Below are positions 16,491 to 25,354 of a stretch of 64,000 bases of DNA, one piece after another. Below the pieces are notes generated by a model, which saw nothing but the letters and a program-made list of their open reading frames with translations, ran no database searches and had not been told where the DNA came from. The stretch is from Candidatus Omnitrophota bacterium (lineage in GTDB: Bacteria; Hinthialibacterota; Hinthialibacteria; Hinthialibacterales; JAKPRU01), in NCBI GenBank assembly GCA_029570205.1, contig JAKQSI010000111.1:16949-80948 (forward strand), read 5' to 3'. How positions within the stretch are numbered: the stretch's first letter is position 1; each line of letters opens with the position of its first letter. Position numbers and translations under genes: made by a program.

Positions 16491-17593
16491 TTCGCCCCAT
16501 CCTTCTGATCCATCGCGCCGGCTGGGGAGGAGCCGAGCAGACTCTCCTCGATTTGATTGAAGGTCTTCCAACCGATCAATGGCAGGTAACGGCGGCCGTG
16601 CCGGATGGACCCTTCTCCGAAAAACTCGCGGGACTCCAAACAAACATTGAGTCGATCCGGTTTCCTGCATGGCGCAAAATGCGGGACCTGATACGAAATC
16701 GGTTGTGCCTTCGCTCAATCACAAGACTGGCGGGGCGGGTTTCTGCACGAGTGGTAATCGCCGGGGATTTTCGCACCGCGCCTTATGCCGTTCAGGCAGC
16801 GGTCAACCGGGGGTGTCCCAGCCTGGTGTTCATACAAGACTCGACTATCCGGCAACGGCATATCAAAGCCTATCGAGTTCATCGAGCGGACCGGGTGCTT
16901 TGCCCCTCCAACCGTCAACTTCAACATGCCATTTTGGCTGGTGTTGATCCGCCCAGGGCAATTCTTTTGCCGGTCGGAATCGATACAAAGCGATTCAATC
17001 CCCATGTTGATGGATCGCGGTTGCGAAATCAGTGGATGCCTTGTCAGGACGCCGTTCTGGTGGGATGTATCGGGAGCATTTCGCCCCTGAAAGGTCAGGA
17101 CCTTCTGCTGGAAGCCATGCTGCCCCTGATGCGAGAGGATAAGAGAATCGGGTTGATTTTCGCCGGATCGGGAAAGAACTCATTTATCGAGAATCTGAAA
17201 GGGCGGGCATCGGAGTTTCTCTCCTCGAACAGGATTCGTTTTGTGGATTGGATGGAGGATATTGGGGCGGCGTATGCGGCGGTGGATGTGGTAGCGGTTC
17301 CCTCCCGCTCGGAGTCGTTTTCGCGTGTGACAGCGGAGGCGATGGCCTGCGGAAAGGCGGTAGTCGCGACACAAACCGGCGCAGTGGAGGAATTGTTTGA
17401 CCGGGATCGGTGCGGGATATCTGTTCCCGTCGGCGATATATCGGCGCTGCGGGAATCGCTAACGCACCTGGTGAACGACGCCGAAATGCGAATGCGACTT
17501 AGGCACGCCGCGTCCGAACAGATCGTCCACCATTTTTCTCTGGCGAAATCTCAACAACAGTTCCGGGAAGTATTACAGAGCGTGTGTGATTGA
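16487..17593 (+). CDS. GT4 family glycosyltransferase
   Basis: A 368-residue GT-B enzyme beginning IRPILLIHRAGWGGAEQTLLDL, a GGAE-type N-terminal loop, with VGCIGSISPLKGQDLLLEAM in the middle and SRSESFSRVTAEAMACGKAVV (E-X7-E) at the donor site. Coupled upstream to the GT9 gene by an ATGA overlap and downstream to the RNA methyltransferase by a TTGA overlap. Likely LPS-core or related glycan assembly. Confidence 0.92.
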   Translation: MIRPILLIHRAGWGGAEQTLLDLIEGLPTDQWQVTAAVPDGPFSEKLAGLQTNIESIRFPAWRKMRDLIRNRLCLRSITRLAGRVSARVVIAGDFRTAPYAVQAAVNRGCPSLVFIQDSTIRQRHIKAYRVHRADRVLCPSNRQLQHAILAGVDPPRAILLPVGIDTKRFNPHVDGSRLRNQWMPCQDAVLVGCIGSISPLKGQDLLLEAMLPLMREDKRIGLIFAGSGKNSFIENLKGRASEFLSSNRIRFVDWMEDIGAAYAAVDVVAVPSRSESFSRVTAEAMACGKAVVATQTGAVEELFDRDRCGISVPVGDISALRESLTHLVNDAEMRMRLRHAASEQIVHHFSLAKSQQQFREVLQSVCD

Positions 17594-18429
17594 CGGAAAT
17601 CTCCGAGAGCGACGAAATGGAACGGGATCATTTCAAAACGTTGTCCAGTGTTCAGAATCCCCTCGTGAAACAGGTCGTGAAGCTGAAAGACCGGAGGCAT
17701 CGGGATGAACTGGGCCTGATGGTGATCGAGGGATCCCGCGAGATTGCGCGTGCCCTGGAAAGCGGGATTCGCATCGATCAACTCTTTATTTGCAGGGAAC
17801 TGACGAAGAATGAACAGGCACAGGGAATCATCCGACAGGCCACACAAACAGGCGCGGAGATTCTGGAGATCGACACACGGATTCTGGAGAAGATTGCTTA
17901 CCGGGAGAACCCCGATGGTCTTGTGGCGGTGGCAAGACAACCGGCCTGGTCGCTTCAGAACTTTCGGTTAGGAGAGTCTCCCCTGGTTGTCATTGCAACA
18001 GGTTTGGAAAAACCCGGCAACCTGGGATCGATTCTGAGAAGCGTGGATGCGGCCGGTGGGGACGGAGTTGTGGTATGTGACGGGATCACAGACCCGGCGA
18101 ATCCGAATGTCGTTCGTGCCTCAACGGGGGTTTTGTTTACAGTCCAACTGGCAAAAGCCGATCCTGCGGAAACCTTCTCCTGGCTGAGGGAAAATCGAAT
18201 TCGCGTTCTGGCCGCATCCCCGGAAGGAAACTGCGAGTTCTGGGACGTGGACTGGCGAAAGCCTTGCGCAATCGCAGTCGGCACAGAACATGCCGGTCTG
18301 GATAAAAAGTGGCGCGAGAATGCAGATCAAACAGTTCGCATTCCCATGAAAGGCCGGGCGGATTCGCTGAATGTGGCTGTGACAACAGCGCTGCTGCTTT
18401 TTGAGGCGGTACGGCAGCGGCGGGGGTGA
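17590..18429 (+). CDS. SpoU/TrmH family 2'-O-ribose RNA methyltransferase
   Basis: A 279-residue SPOUT enzyme. An N-terminal substrate-binding domain (FKTLSSVQNPLVKQVVKLKD through LVAVARQPAW) is followed by the knotted SAM domain with motif 1 EKPGNLGSILRSVDAAG, motif 2 AIAVGTEHAGL and motif 3 IPMKGRADSLNVAVTTALLL. Homologues methylate ribose 2'-OH in 23S rRNA or tRNA. The TTG start at 17590 overlaps the previous stop; an ATG at 17626 is the alternative. An RNA modification enzyme at the end of a glycan operon is probably there by operon inheritance. Confidence 0.93.
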   Translation: MTEISESDEMERDHFKTLSSVQNPLVKQVVKLKDRRHRDELGLMVIEGSREIARALESGIRIDQLFICRELTKNEQAQGIIRQATQTGAEILEIDTRILEKIAYRENPDGLVAVARQPAWSLQNFRLGESPLVVIATGLEKPGNLGSILRSVDAAGGDGVVVCDGITDPANPNVVRASTGVLFTVQLAKADPAETFSWLRENRIRVLAASPEGNCEFWDVDWRKPCAIAVGTEHAGLDKKWRENADQTVRIPMKGRADSLNVAVTTALLLFEAVRQRRG

Positions 18430-18750
18430 GAACAAGAAGTTCTTTCCACCATCCGACGGAGGGGCAGAACCCCGGTGTGGGGTAAACGACCCGGATTGTC
18501 CTGTCGGGATGCTGTCGGATCTCGACTTTGCTTCCGGGGGATGACATTTTCATTGTGCAAACTCCCTGACATTTTTATTGTGCGGGAACAAAAACAGGGG
18601 AACGGAGTCTCGTCATAATCGATCAAGAATGGTATCTTTCTAAAAAGATTGAGGAACAACAAAACAAGCACCCACTTACCCCAAATGGACCAGCCGAATT
18701 CCTCAGGAGGGGATGCTCAAGTTGAGAGACCCATGGAAATCGGGAGTGGA
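18430..18750. other. Intergenic stretch before cheX with transposon-end-like repeat
   Basis: No gene is supported here. On the minus strand about 18440-18553 an open frame contains a VEIRQHPDRTIRVVY segment, reminiscent of the C-terminal beta strands of integrase-type transposases, but this is a weak resemblance. The repeat described separately lies at 18539-18590. An AGGAGG at 18705-18710 precedes an ATG (18713) that is out of frame with cheX. Confidence 0.45.
18539..18590. repeat. Transposon-end-like double repeat, copy A
   Basis: Two copies of tgacattttyattgtgc, at 18542-18558 and 18567-18583, spaced 25 nt. The same arrangement is found at 57892-57946, where the first 21 bases are identical. 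Paired direct repeats of this kind are typical of transposase binding sites in insertion sequence ends. No intact transposase is nearby, so this is likely a solo or decayed end. The IS family was not identified. Confidence 0.6.
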
Positions 18751-19278
18751 ATGACGGCCACGAAACACGAGTTTCGCGCTGAGTACGTCAATCCGTTCAT
18801 CCGCAGCGTCAGTAATCTGTTCCAAACTTTGTTCAAATGCAGTGTGGAGAGGAGGGAAGTGGCATTAAAACGCCGTCTTCCACCGAATTTCGATATTGTG
18901 GCGCTGACCGGCTTGAGCGGCGGCGTGCGTGGATTGGTAGCAATGGCATTCCCGGCACGAACGGCTCTGGCGATAGTAAGCCGGGCCTATAACGAACGAA
19001 TTATCATAGTGGACGACAGGGTTCTGGACACCGTGGCGGAATGCGTGAACATTGTCGCAGGTGGCGCCCTATCCGAGCTGGCTCACGCAGCCGGGACACC
19101 GATTGTGCTCAGTTTGCCTGTCGTTATTCGGGGAAGCGATTTCAGTCTGGAGTATCCCGCATTGCGGAATTGGGTGGAAGTGCCCTTCATAAGCGAGCTC
19201 GGTCCGTTTTCGATACGAATCACTATCGCGGCAAACAGGAGCGAGAGTGACGGCAATGCGAGCATTGATAGCGCTTGA
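18751..19278 (+). CDS. cheX: CheX-type chemotaxis phosphatase
   Basis: CheX dephosphorylates phospho-CheY. The 175-residue protein from ATG 18751 has the fold-typical FRAEYVNPFIRSVSNLF first helix, a LTGLSGGVRGLVAMAF strand pair and the catalytic ExxN motif as E97-C-V-N100 in TVAECVNIVAGGA. The start was chosen because GGGAG lies just upstream; an in-frame ATG at 18733 is possible. It is directly followed by a broken CheY-like frame, the usual partner. No cheA, cheW, MCP or flagellar gene is in the window, so it may serve another two-component system. Confidence 0.88.
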   Translation: MTATKHEFRAEYVNPFIRSVSNLFQTLFKCSVERREVALKRRLPPNFDIVALTGLSGGVRGLVAMAFPARTALAIVSRAYNERIIIVDDRVLDTVAECVNIVAGGALSELAHAAGTPIVLSLPVVIRGSDFSLEYPALRNWVEVPFISELGPFSIRITIAANRSESDGNASIDSA

Positions 19279-19405
19279 TCCCGTTCCGGCATGGGCGCTC
19301 AAGGAATCGGGAACTCCGGAGATCGATCAGACCGGAGACGGATTTCAGGCGATCAAGAGTATTCGGGAGACTACCTGCGATTTGATCCGGGTTCAAAATG
19401 GATGA
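19247..19405 (+). pseudogene. CheY-like receiver domain remnant
   Basis: A 52-codon frame from a GTG at 19247 (or ATG 19256), overlapping the end of cheX by 32 nt. The peptide opens with RALIALDPVPAW and continues EIDQTGDGFQAIKSIRETT then CDLIRV before a stop. This is the beta1, beta2-alpha2 and start of beta3 of a response regulator. The acidic pair is LD rather than DD, a stretch of about 10-15 residues is missing after beta1, and the frame ends exactly where the phospho-acceptor Asp should come. It is best read as a dead cheY formerly paired with cheX. Confidence 0.65.
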
Positions 19406-19429
19406 ACGTGGAGTACAAGGCAAGAATCG

Positions 19430-20587
19430 ATGAGGCGCTTTCTGGTCAGTGTGGTCTTATTGAGTATCTCGATCGGCGTGGTGTGGCGAATTGTTACCAT
19501 GGAGGCTTCGCCAAAGAATGGAATGGCCGGTCGGGGGCAAGTCCCGATCGCGGTGGAATGCGCGAAAGCGATTCAGGGAGATATTGATGATGTGGCCATC
19601 TTCACAGGAACGCTGGCCGGCATTGCCGAAGTGCAGGTTTCTCCCAAGATTGCCGGGCGAATCGAATCCATCCGAGTGAACTTGGGCGACGAAGTCCGGC
19701 AGGGGCAGTTGCTGGCAACACTGGACGACAGCGAAGCCCGTCACGCGGTCACAGAGGCGCAGGCGAGGTTGGCTGTCGCACGCGCCAGCCTGGAAGAATG
19801 TCAGACAAACCTGGAGACGGCAAGGCGGGAGTTGGAGCGCGTTCGGACATTACGGGAACGCAAAGTTGCCGCGGCCTCCGAACTGGAGGCCGCGGAATCG
19901 GAGGTCTCCGCTCTGGAAGCCCGCAAGAGATTTGCGGAAGCCAACATCCTTCAGCAGGAAGCCGCCCTTCGTGTGGAGGAAGCGCGGCTTTCGTACACGC
20001 AAATCACGGCGCCGATCTCCGGATTTGTCGGGAAACGGTTTTTCGATGAAGGAACCATGATCTCCTCCTCGACTCCCATCCTTTCCCTGGCCGACATTCG
20101 AACAGTCAAGACAGTTATCCACGTGGTCGAGCAGGATTACGCCAAAATCCGGCCCGATCTGAAAGCCTACTTGACCGTGGACGCATACCCCGATCGCGAA
20201 TTCGAGGGGCATGTGTCGCGGATCGCCCCGGTATTGGACCTGGATACCCGTACGGCAGAAGTAGAAATCGAGATTCCTAATCCCGACCTGTTGCTGAAAC
20301 CCGGGATGTTCACACGGGTGCGGATTCACTTCAGTACGCATCAGGGAGTTACCCTGATTCCGAATCGGGCTCTGGTGAAACGGGAAGCGAAGCAGGGAGT
20401 ATTTGTACCCACCGCAAACAACAAACAGGCACATTTTGTTGAAGTGAAAGTGGGAATATCGGCGAAAGACCTGGCCGAAGTGACCGGCATCCAACCGGGA
20501 CAAGACATCATCGTGCTCGGCCAACATCTTCTCAATGATGGGGATCCCATCATTCTGGGTGCAACCCCGGAAATCGGTTCTTTTTAA
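19430..20587 (+). CDS. RND efflux periplasmic adaptor (membrane fusion protein)
   Basis: A 385-residue HlyD/AcrA-type adaptor. An N-terminal membrane anchor (about residues 3-20, VSVVLLSISIGVVWRIV) is followed by a lipoyl half (VSPKIAGRIESIRVNLGDEV), a long coiled-coil hairpin (about 90-165, Glu/Ala/Arg rich), the second lipoyl half (YTQITAPISGFVGKRFFDEG) and beta-barrel and membrane-proximal domains. It links the inner-membrane pump at 20604, 16 nt downstream, to the TolC-like channel at 23688. No regulator gene is adjacent. Confidence 0.95.
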   Translation: MRRFLVSVVLLSISIGVVWRIVTMEASPKNGMAGRGQVPIAVECAKAIQGDIDDVAIFTGTLAGIAEVQVSPKIAGRIESIRVNLGDEVRQGQLLATLDDSEARHAVTEAQARLAVARASLEECQTNLETARRELERVRTLRERKVAAASELEAAESEVSALEARKRFAEANILQQEAALRVEEARLSYTQITAPISGFVGKRFFDEGTMISSSTPILSLADIRTVKTVIHVVEQDYAKIRPDLKAYLTVDAYPDREFEGHVSRIAPVLDLDTRTAEVEIEIPNPDLLLKPGMFTRVRIHFSTHQGVTLIPNRALVKREAKQGVFVPTANNKQAHFVEVKVGISAKDLAEVTGIQPGQDIIVLGQHLLNDGDPIILGATPEIGSF

Positions 20588-20603
20588 TTAAGGGCGGTCC
20601 GCC

Positions 20604-23600
20604 ATGAAGATTTGCAGCCTCGCCATCAATTTTCCGGTCACGACAACCATGTTTTTCTTAATGGTGATCCTGTTCGGGGCCGTCTCGTTTGTCCGACTGC
20701 CGATTGATCTCATGCCGGATGTTACCTATCCCAGTATTACGATTCGCACGGATTATGAGCATGTGGGTCCCCAGGAAATTGAGCAGCTCATTACACGTCC
20801 CATTGAGGAGACGGTCGGATCGGTTCAGGGGGTGGAGAAAATCCGTTCGACCTCATCGGAAGGGCAAAGCTCGGTCCGCGTGAGCTTTGTGTGGGGAACC
20901 GACCTGGATACCGCGGCCAACGATGTCCGTGATCGTGTGGACCGCATTCGCGGACGGCTGCCGGAAGAGTCGGAAACACCCGCTATTTATAAATTCGATG
21001 TAACCACATTCCCGATTTTATATTTGGGAGTTTCCGGAGCATTAGACCCGGTGGAAATGCGGGATTTGGTGGAACACCAGATCAAGTACCGGATTGAACG
21101 TGCGCCCGGAGTGGCCGCCGTCGATGTTCGCGGCGGGCTGCAGCGGGAAATCCACGTGGACCTTGACCGGGAAAAGTTGACGGCGCTTGACCTCTCGCTG
21201 GACACCGTTTTGGAGGCTCTCCGCTCCAGAAACCTGAATCTGCCTGCGGGAACAGTGGAAGACGGGAATCTGGACGTTCTGGTGAGAACAAAAGGGGAAT
21301 TTGAAACGCTGGATGAGATACGCAATACATTTGTCCATGTTCGCAACGGCGTTCCGATTCTGGTGAAGGACATCGCAACGGTAGAGGACTCTTACGAGGA
21401 AATCACCCATATCGTGCGGCTGAACGGGGTTCCGGGTCTGCGGATGAATATCAACAAGCAATCCGGAAGCAATACGGTGCAGGTTGTCGATGCCGTGCTG
21501 AAAGAGGTTGAGCGGATCAATATCGATCTTCCGCAGGTCAAAGTATTTCCAACTATGAATACTTCCGACTATATCAAGCGCGCCATTAAGAATGTGAGCG
21601 ATTCTACTTTGTATGGCGCCACACTGGCTGCCGTTGTCCTGTACTTTTTTTTGCATAGTTTGCGCACCACCGTTGTAATCGGCCTCGCGATTCCGATTTC
21701 GATCATGGCTACTTTTGGTTTGATGTATTTCTGCGGATACACCTTGAACATCATGACCTTCGGCGGGCTGGCATTGGGGGTGGGCATGCTCGTAGACAAT
21801 GCCATTGTCGTTCTGGAGAACATCTTCCGTTACACGGAAAAAGGTTTATCCCCACGGGAGGCCTCCGAACTCGGATCGTCGGAAGTCTCCATGGCTATTA
21901 CGGCCAGTACCCTGACCACGCTGGTTGTATTTCTTCCGGTGGTTTTCATCCGGGGGATTTCAGCGGTGACATTCAAACAGATGGCCGCGGTTGTGTCGTT
22001 TGCGCTCTTCTGTTCGCTGGTTGTGGCTCTTACCCTGATTCCTCTGATGGGAAGTCGTTTTCTTCGCACGCTGGGTCGTCCGGGAGACAAAACCGGCGGG
22101 GGAAAACTGATGGCCTTTGTGGAGCGCGAGTATGGGCTTCTTCTTCGTGCCGCTCTTCGCGTTCGCAAGTCGGTTCTGTTTGTCGCGCTGGCGCTGTTTG
22201 TCGTGAGTCTTTGGCTGATCCGGTACATTGGTGTCGAATTCATGCCTCAAGCGGATGAAAGTGAAGTTCGTGTCAACGGAGAGATGGCAGTCGGAACCCG
22301 CCTGGAAGTGTTGGACGCCACCTTTGCAAAGATCGAGCAGATTGTGCGCGAGGCGGTTCCGGAAGCGACGGTCATTTACTCCCGAATAGGAGGAGGGGGA
22401 TCGATGGGCAGCGGAGGACATACCGGGGAGGTCCGAATCACCCTTGTGCCGGTGTCTCAACGCACCCGATCGAGTTCGGAAGTCGGGCAGGCTCTTCGAC
22501 CTCTCCTGGCAAAGATTCCCGGCACAATCATTCGAGTGCGGGAAGGTCAGGGACTTTTCCTGATGCGGATGGTGTCCGGCGGAGAAGAGGAAGCCGAGGT
22601 TCTGGTCAGGGGATATGACCTTGATATTGCCCGCGACCTGGCTTTGCGGGTAAAACGAGAGATGGAACAAGTCGAGGGAATCACCGATGTATTGATCAGC
22701 CGGGAGGAAGGTCAGCCGGAAGAAGTGGTCCGTATTGACCGGGCAAAGGCCTCCACCCTCGGGCTGTCCGTTTCCAAAATCGCCCGCGATATTGAAACCT
22801 GTCTTTCCGGAACCAACGCTACCATGTTCCGGGAAGGCGGAGATGAATACGAAATCCTCGTTCGACTAAAGGAAACAGACCGGCTTTCGGCACAGGACGT
22901 TTTGAACATGACGGTGACGAGCGAAAGCGGCCGGAGCATCGTTTTAAAAAATGTCATCCGGCTGGAACGTCGGGAGGGTCCTGTCCGCATTGAGCGAGAG
23001 GACCAGCAGCGAATTATCAGTGTGGCCGGCAATATCGCCGGGCGCGACCTGGTATCTGTGATGAAAGAGGTCCAGGCGCGGGTTGCGAACATACCCAAAC
23101 CTCAGGACTTCGAGATCATACCCGGGACGGAATATGAGGAACAGCAGAAGTCTTTTCGGGAGTTGATGTTCGGTTTGTGGTTGGCTATTGTCCTTGTTTA
23201 TATGGTGATGGCCTCCCAATTCGAATCTCTCGTGGACCCGTTCGTCGTGATGTTCTCGATTCCATTGGCGATTATCGGCGTTGTTTTGACTCTTTTGCTG
23301 ACGAATACGATTTTCAGCCTTCAGGCGTTTATCGGCTGCATCATGCTGGCCGGGATTGTGGTAAATAACGGAATCATTCTGGTAGACTATACGAATCTTT
23401 TGCGGAGACGGGATGGAATGCCGTTGGGGGAAGCGATCGAGGAAGCGGGTCGAAGACGGCTGCGCCCGATTCTGATGACCACTTTGACTACCGTGGTGGG
23501 ACTGATGCCGCTCGCTCTGGGATTGGGGGAAGGCGGTGAGGTTCAGGCCCCCATGGCCCGTGTGGTAATCGGCGGGCTGACCAGTTCCACGCTGATCACA

Positions 23601-23666
23601 CTGGTAATCATTCCGGTCGTTTACTCGCTGTTTGAAAGGGGTAAGACACCGGATGCTACAAATTGA
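20604..23666 (+). CDS. RND family efflux transporter permease (HAE1/AcrB-like)
   Basis: A 1020-residue inner-membrane pump with the duplicated RND topology: TM1 (about 8-30), large periplasmic loop, a TM bundle from about 335, a second loop and a second bundle from about 855. The TM4 proton-relay motif reads LGVGMLVDNAIVVLENI, with a single Asp followed by Asn where AcrB has Asp-Asp; this DN form is common in SwrC/MdtB-like members. Drives export of drugs, lipophilic compounds or envelope lipids by proton antiport. Middle gene of a three-gene operon with its adaptor and outer-membrane channel. Confidence 0.96.
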   Translation: MKICSLAINFPVTTTMFFLMVILFGAVSFVRLPIDLMPDVTYPSITIRTDYEHVGPQEIEQLITRPIEETVGSVQGVEKIRSTSSEGQSSVRVSFVWGTDLDTAANDVRDRVDRIRGRLPEESETPAIYKFDVTTFPILYLGVSGALDPVEMRDLVEHQIKYRIERAPGVAAVDVRGGLQREIHVDLDREKLTALDLSLDTVLEALRSRNLNLPAGTVEDGNLDVLVRTKGEFETLDEIRNTFVHVRNGVPILVKDIATVEDSYEEITHIVRLNGVPGLRMNINKQSGSNTVQVVDAVLKEVERINIDLPQVKVFPTMNTSDYIKRAIKNVSDSTLYGATLAAVVLYFFLHSLRTTVVIGLAIPISIMATFGLMYFCGYTLNIMTFGGLALGVGMLVDNAIVVLENIFRYTEKGLSPREASELGSSEVSMAITASTLTTLVVFLPVVFIRGISAVTFKQMAAVVSFALFCSLVVALTLIPLMGSRFLRTLGRPGDKTGGGKLMAFVEREYGLLLRAALRVRKSVLFVALALFVVSLWLIRYIGVEFMPQADESEVRVNGEMAVGTRLEVLDATFAKIEQIVREAVPEATVIYSRIGGGGSMGSGGHTGEVRITLVPVSQRTRSSSEVGQALRPLLAKIPGTIIRVREGQGLFLMRMVSGGEEEAEVLVRGYDLDIARDLALRVKREMEQVEGITDVLISREEGQPEEVVRIDRAKASTLGLSVSKIARDIETCLSGTNATMFREGGDEYEILVRLKETDRLSAQDVLNMTVTSESGRSIVLKNVIRLERREGPVRIEREDQQRIISVAGNIAGRDLVSVMKEVQARVANIPKPQDFEIIPGTEYEEQQKSFRELMFGLWLAIVLVYMVMASQFESLVDPFVVMFSIPLAIIGVVLTLLLTNTIFSLQAFIGCIMLAGIVVNNGIILVDYTNLLRRRDGMPLGEAIEEAGRRRLRPILMTTLTTVVGLMPLALGLGEGGEVQAPMARVVIGGLTSSTLITLVIIPVVYSLFERGKTPDATN

Positions 23667-23687
23667 AAATCGACCGAGGAGCCTGCC

Positions 23688-25220
23688 ATGCGCTTCCTGA
23701 TCGCGTCCCTTCTTTCCGGCCTTCTTGCCGTTTCTGTACCCTGCGTTGGCGCACCGACCGGGGCCGAAATCGCCTCGCCGACCCTGACCCTCACCGTTAC
23801 AAACAGCATTCTTATGGCTCTTGAAAATAATCGTGCCCTCGCCGTGGAACGGTACGGACCGGATATCCTGGAATCGTTTGTCCCCGAAGAGGAAGGAAGT
23901 TTTGATCCCTCTTTGAATGCGGAGTGGTCTTCATCGGAGACCCACGGACAGCGAACTTCGGGAGTCGGGGAGTTTACCGCAGTGGAATCGGTCCAGCGAA
24001 CCTCTACCGTGGGCATCAACAAACGAACCACTCGGGGGTGGGATGTCGGACTGGAAGCCTCAACGGAATCACGTTCATCGAACGTCTACCGAAGGATGTT
24101 TTCTACCCGGCTCGGAGTCACGGTCAATGTTCCGTTGATGGAAGCGGCGGGGAAAGAGGTTAATCTTGTGGGTGTGAGACAGGCCCGGCAGAATGCCGAG
24201 ATATCCCGACAGGAACTGAGGGGATTTGTGCTCGAACTGGCTGCGCAAGTAGAGGACAACTACTGGGACCTTGTGCTGGCCCGCGAGGAACTCACAATTC
24301 ATTTGACATCGTTGGATCTGGCACGGCAACAGATGCAGGAAACTCAGACCCGGATCGAAGTGGGGGCTTTGCCGGAAATCGACATCGCCGCGGCAGAGGG
24401 AGAAGTGGCCTTGCGCGAGGAAGATGTCATCGACGCGGAAAGCGCCATTGAGAAGACTACTCTACTCCTGTTGAGATCCCTGAACCCTCCCCTGGAGAAT
24501 GTCTGGGCCTTGCCGATCGACCTGGTGGACTCCCCCAACCGGGAAGAGCCGATTCTTGGCGACATCGACGAGCATATCCGGACTGCCCTTGAGAACCGGC
24601 CCGATCTTAACCAGGCGCGTATCGAATTGGAGAAAAATGAGTTAGAGATTGTTCGAACACGCAATGGTTTGCTGCCCAAACTGGACTTCTTTATCACACT
24701 GGGACGAACCGGATACGCGCGGACATTTGACGATTCCGTTCGGGGGCTGGAGGATCCGAATTTTGAACTGACCGGTGGGATTCTGTTCGAGCATCCCTTT
24801 GGAAACCGCGCCGACCTGGCGCGTCATCATCGCGCCGACCTGAGAGTAGAAGAAAGCAAGGCGGCCCTGCGGAACCTGGAACAGTTGATTGAATTGGATG
24901 TTCGCACGGCCTATGTAGAGGTGCAACGCACGAATCGCCAGATCACGGCCACCCAGGCCGCCACGCGTCTCCAAGAGGCCAAACATACGGCGGAAGTGGA
25001 GAAATTCCGCGTGGGAAAATCTACCAATTTACTGGTCCTTGTCGCTCAGCGCGATCTGATCCAGTCCAACCTCGACGAAATCCGCGCCCGCATCGAGCAG
25101 AAAAAAGCGCTGGTTGATCTTTACCGTTTCGAGGGAATCCTTCTTGACCGAAGAGACATCGTTATCCCCTCCGAAACAACTCCGGCAACCCCAACTTCTT
25201 CGATTTCCAGTCCCCGCTGA
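23688..25220 (+). CDS. TolC family outer membrane efflux protein
   Basis: A 510-residue outer-membrane channel subunit. Residues 1-21 are a Sec signal peptide. Two homologous halves of coiled-coil helices follow, with LELAAQVEDNYWDLVLAREEL in the first and LEQLIELDVRTAYVEVQRTNRQ in the second, each leading into the beta strands. A trimer forms the exit duct for the RND pump encoded just upstream (21 nt gap). The protein ends in a Thr/Pro/Ser-rich tail. It converges with the glycosidase-like gene across 134 nt. Confidence 0.94.
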   Translation: MRFLIASLLSGLLAVSVPCVGAPTGAEIASPTLTLTVTNSILMALENNRALAVERYGPDILESFVPEEEGSFDPSLNAEWSSSETHGQRTSGVGEFTAVESVQRTSTVGINKRTTRGWDVGLEASTESRSSNVYRRMFSTRLGVTVNVPLMEAAGKEVNLVGVRQARQNAEISRQELRGFVLELAAQVEDNYWDLVLAREELTIHLTSLDLARQQMQETQTRIEVGALPEIDIAAAEGEVALREEDVIDAESAIEKTTLLLLRSLNPPLENVWALPIDLVDSPNREEPILGDIDEHIRTALENRPDLNQARIELEKNELEIVRTRNGLLPKLDFFITLGRTGYARTFDDSVRGLEDPNFELTGGILFEHPFGNRADLARHHRADLRVEESKAALRNLEQLIELDVRTAYVEVQRTNRQITATQAATRLQEAKHTAEVEKFRVGKSTNLLVLVAQRDLIQSNLDEIRARIEQKKALVDLYRFEGILLDRRDIVIPSETTPATPTSSISSPR

Positions 25221-25354
25221 TGTCGAGGACCGATTCGGAGACCGTCCGCCTCTGATAGTCCTTTCATCTTCTGGTACGTTTCGTCCATTTGAACCGGAGC
25301 TGCACCGACGGGCGCAACATTACGAAACATCCGCTTCCGGGGGTTTCTTTCCGT

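Noticed and set aside
18137..18553. Minus-strand frame with a VEIRQHPDRTIRVVY segment as a transposase C terminus
   Set aside because: The similarity is short, most of the frame lies over the RNA methyltransferase gene, and the orientation relative to the repeat does not fit an intact element; mentioned only as weak context.
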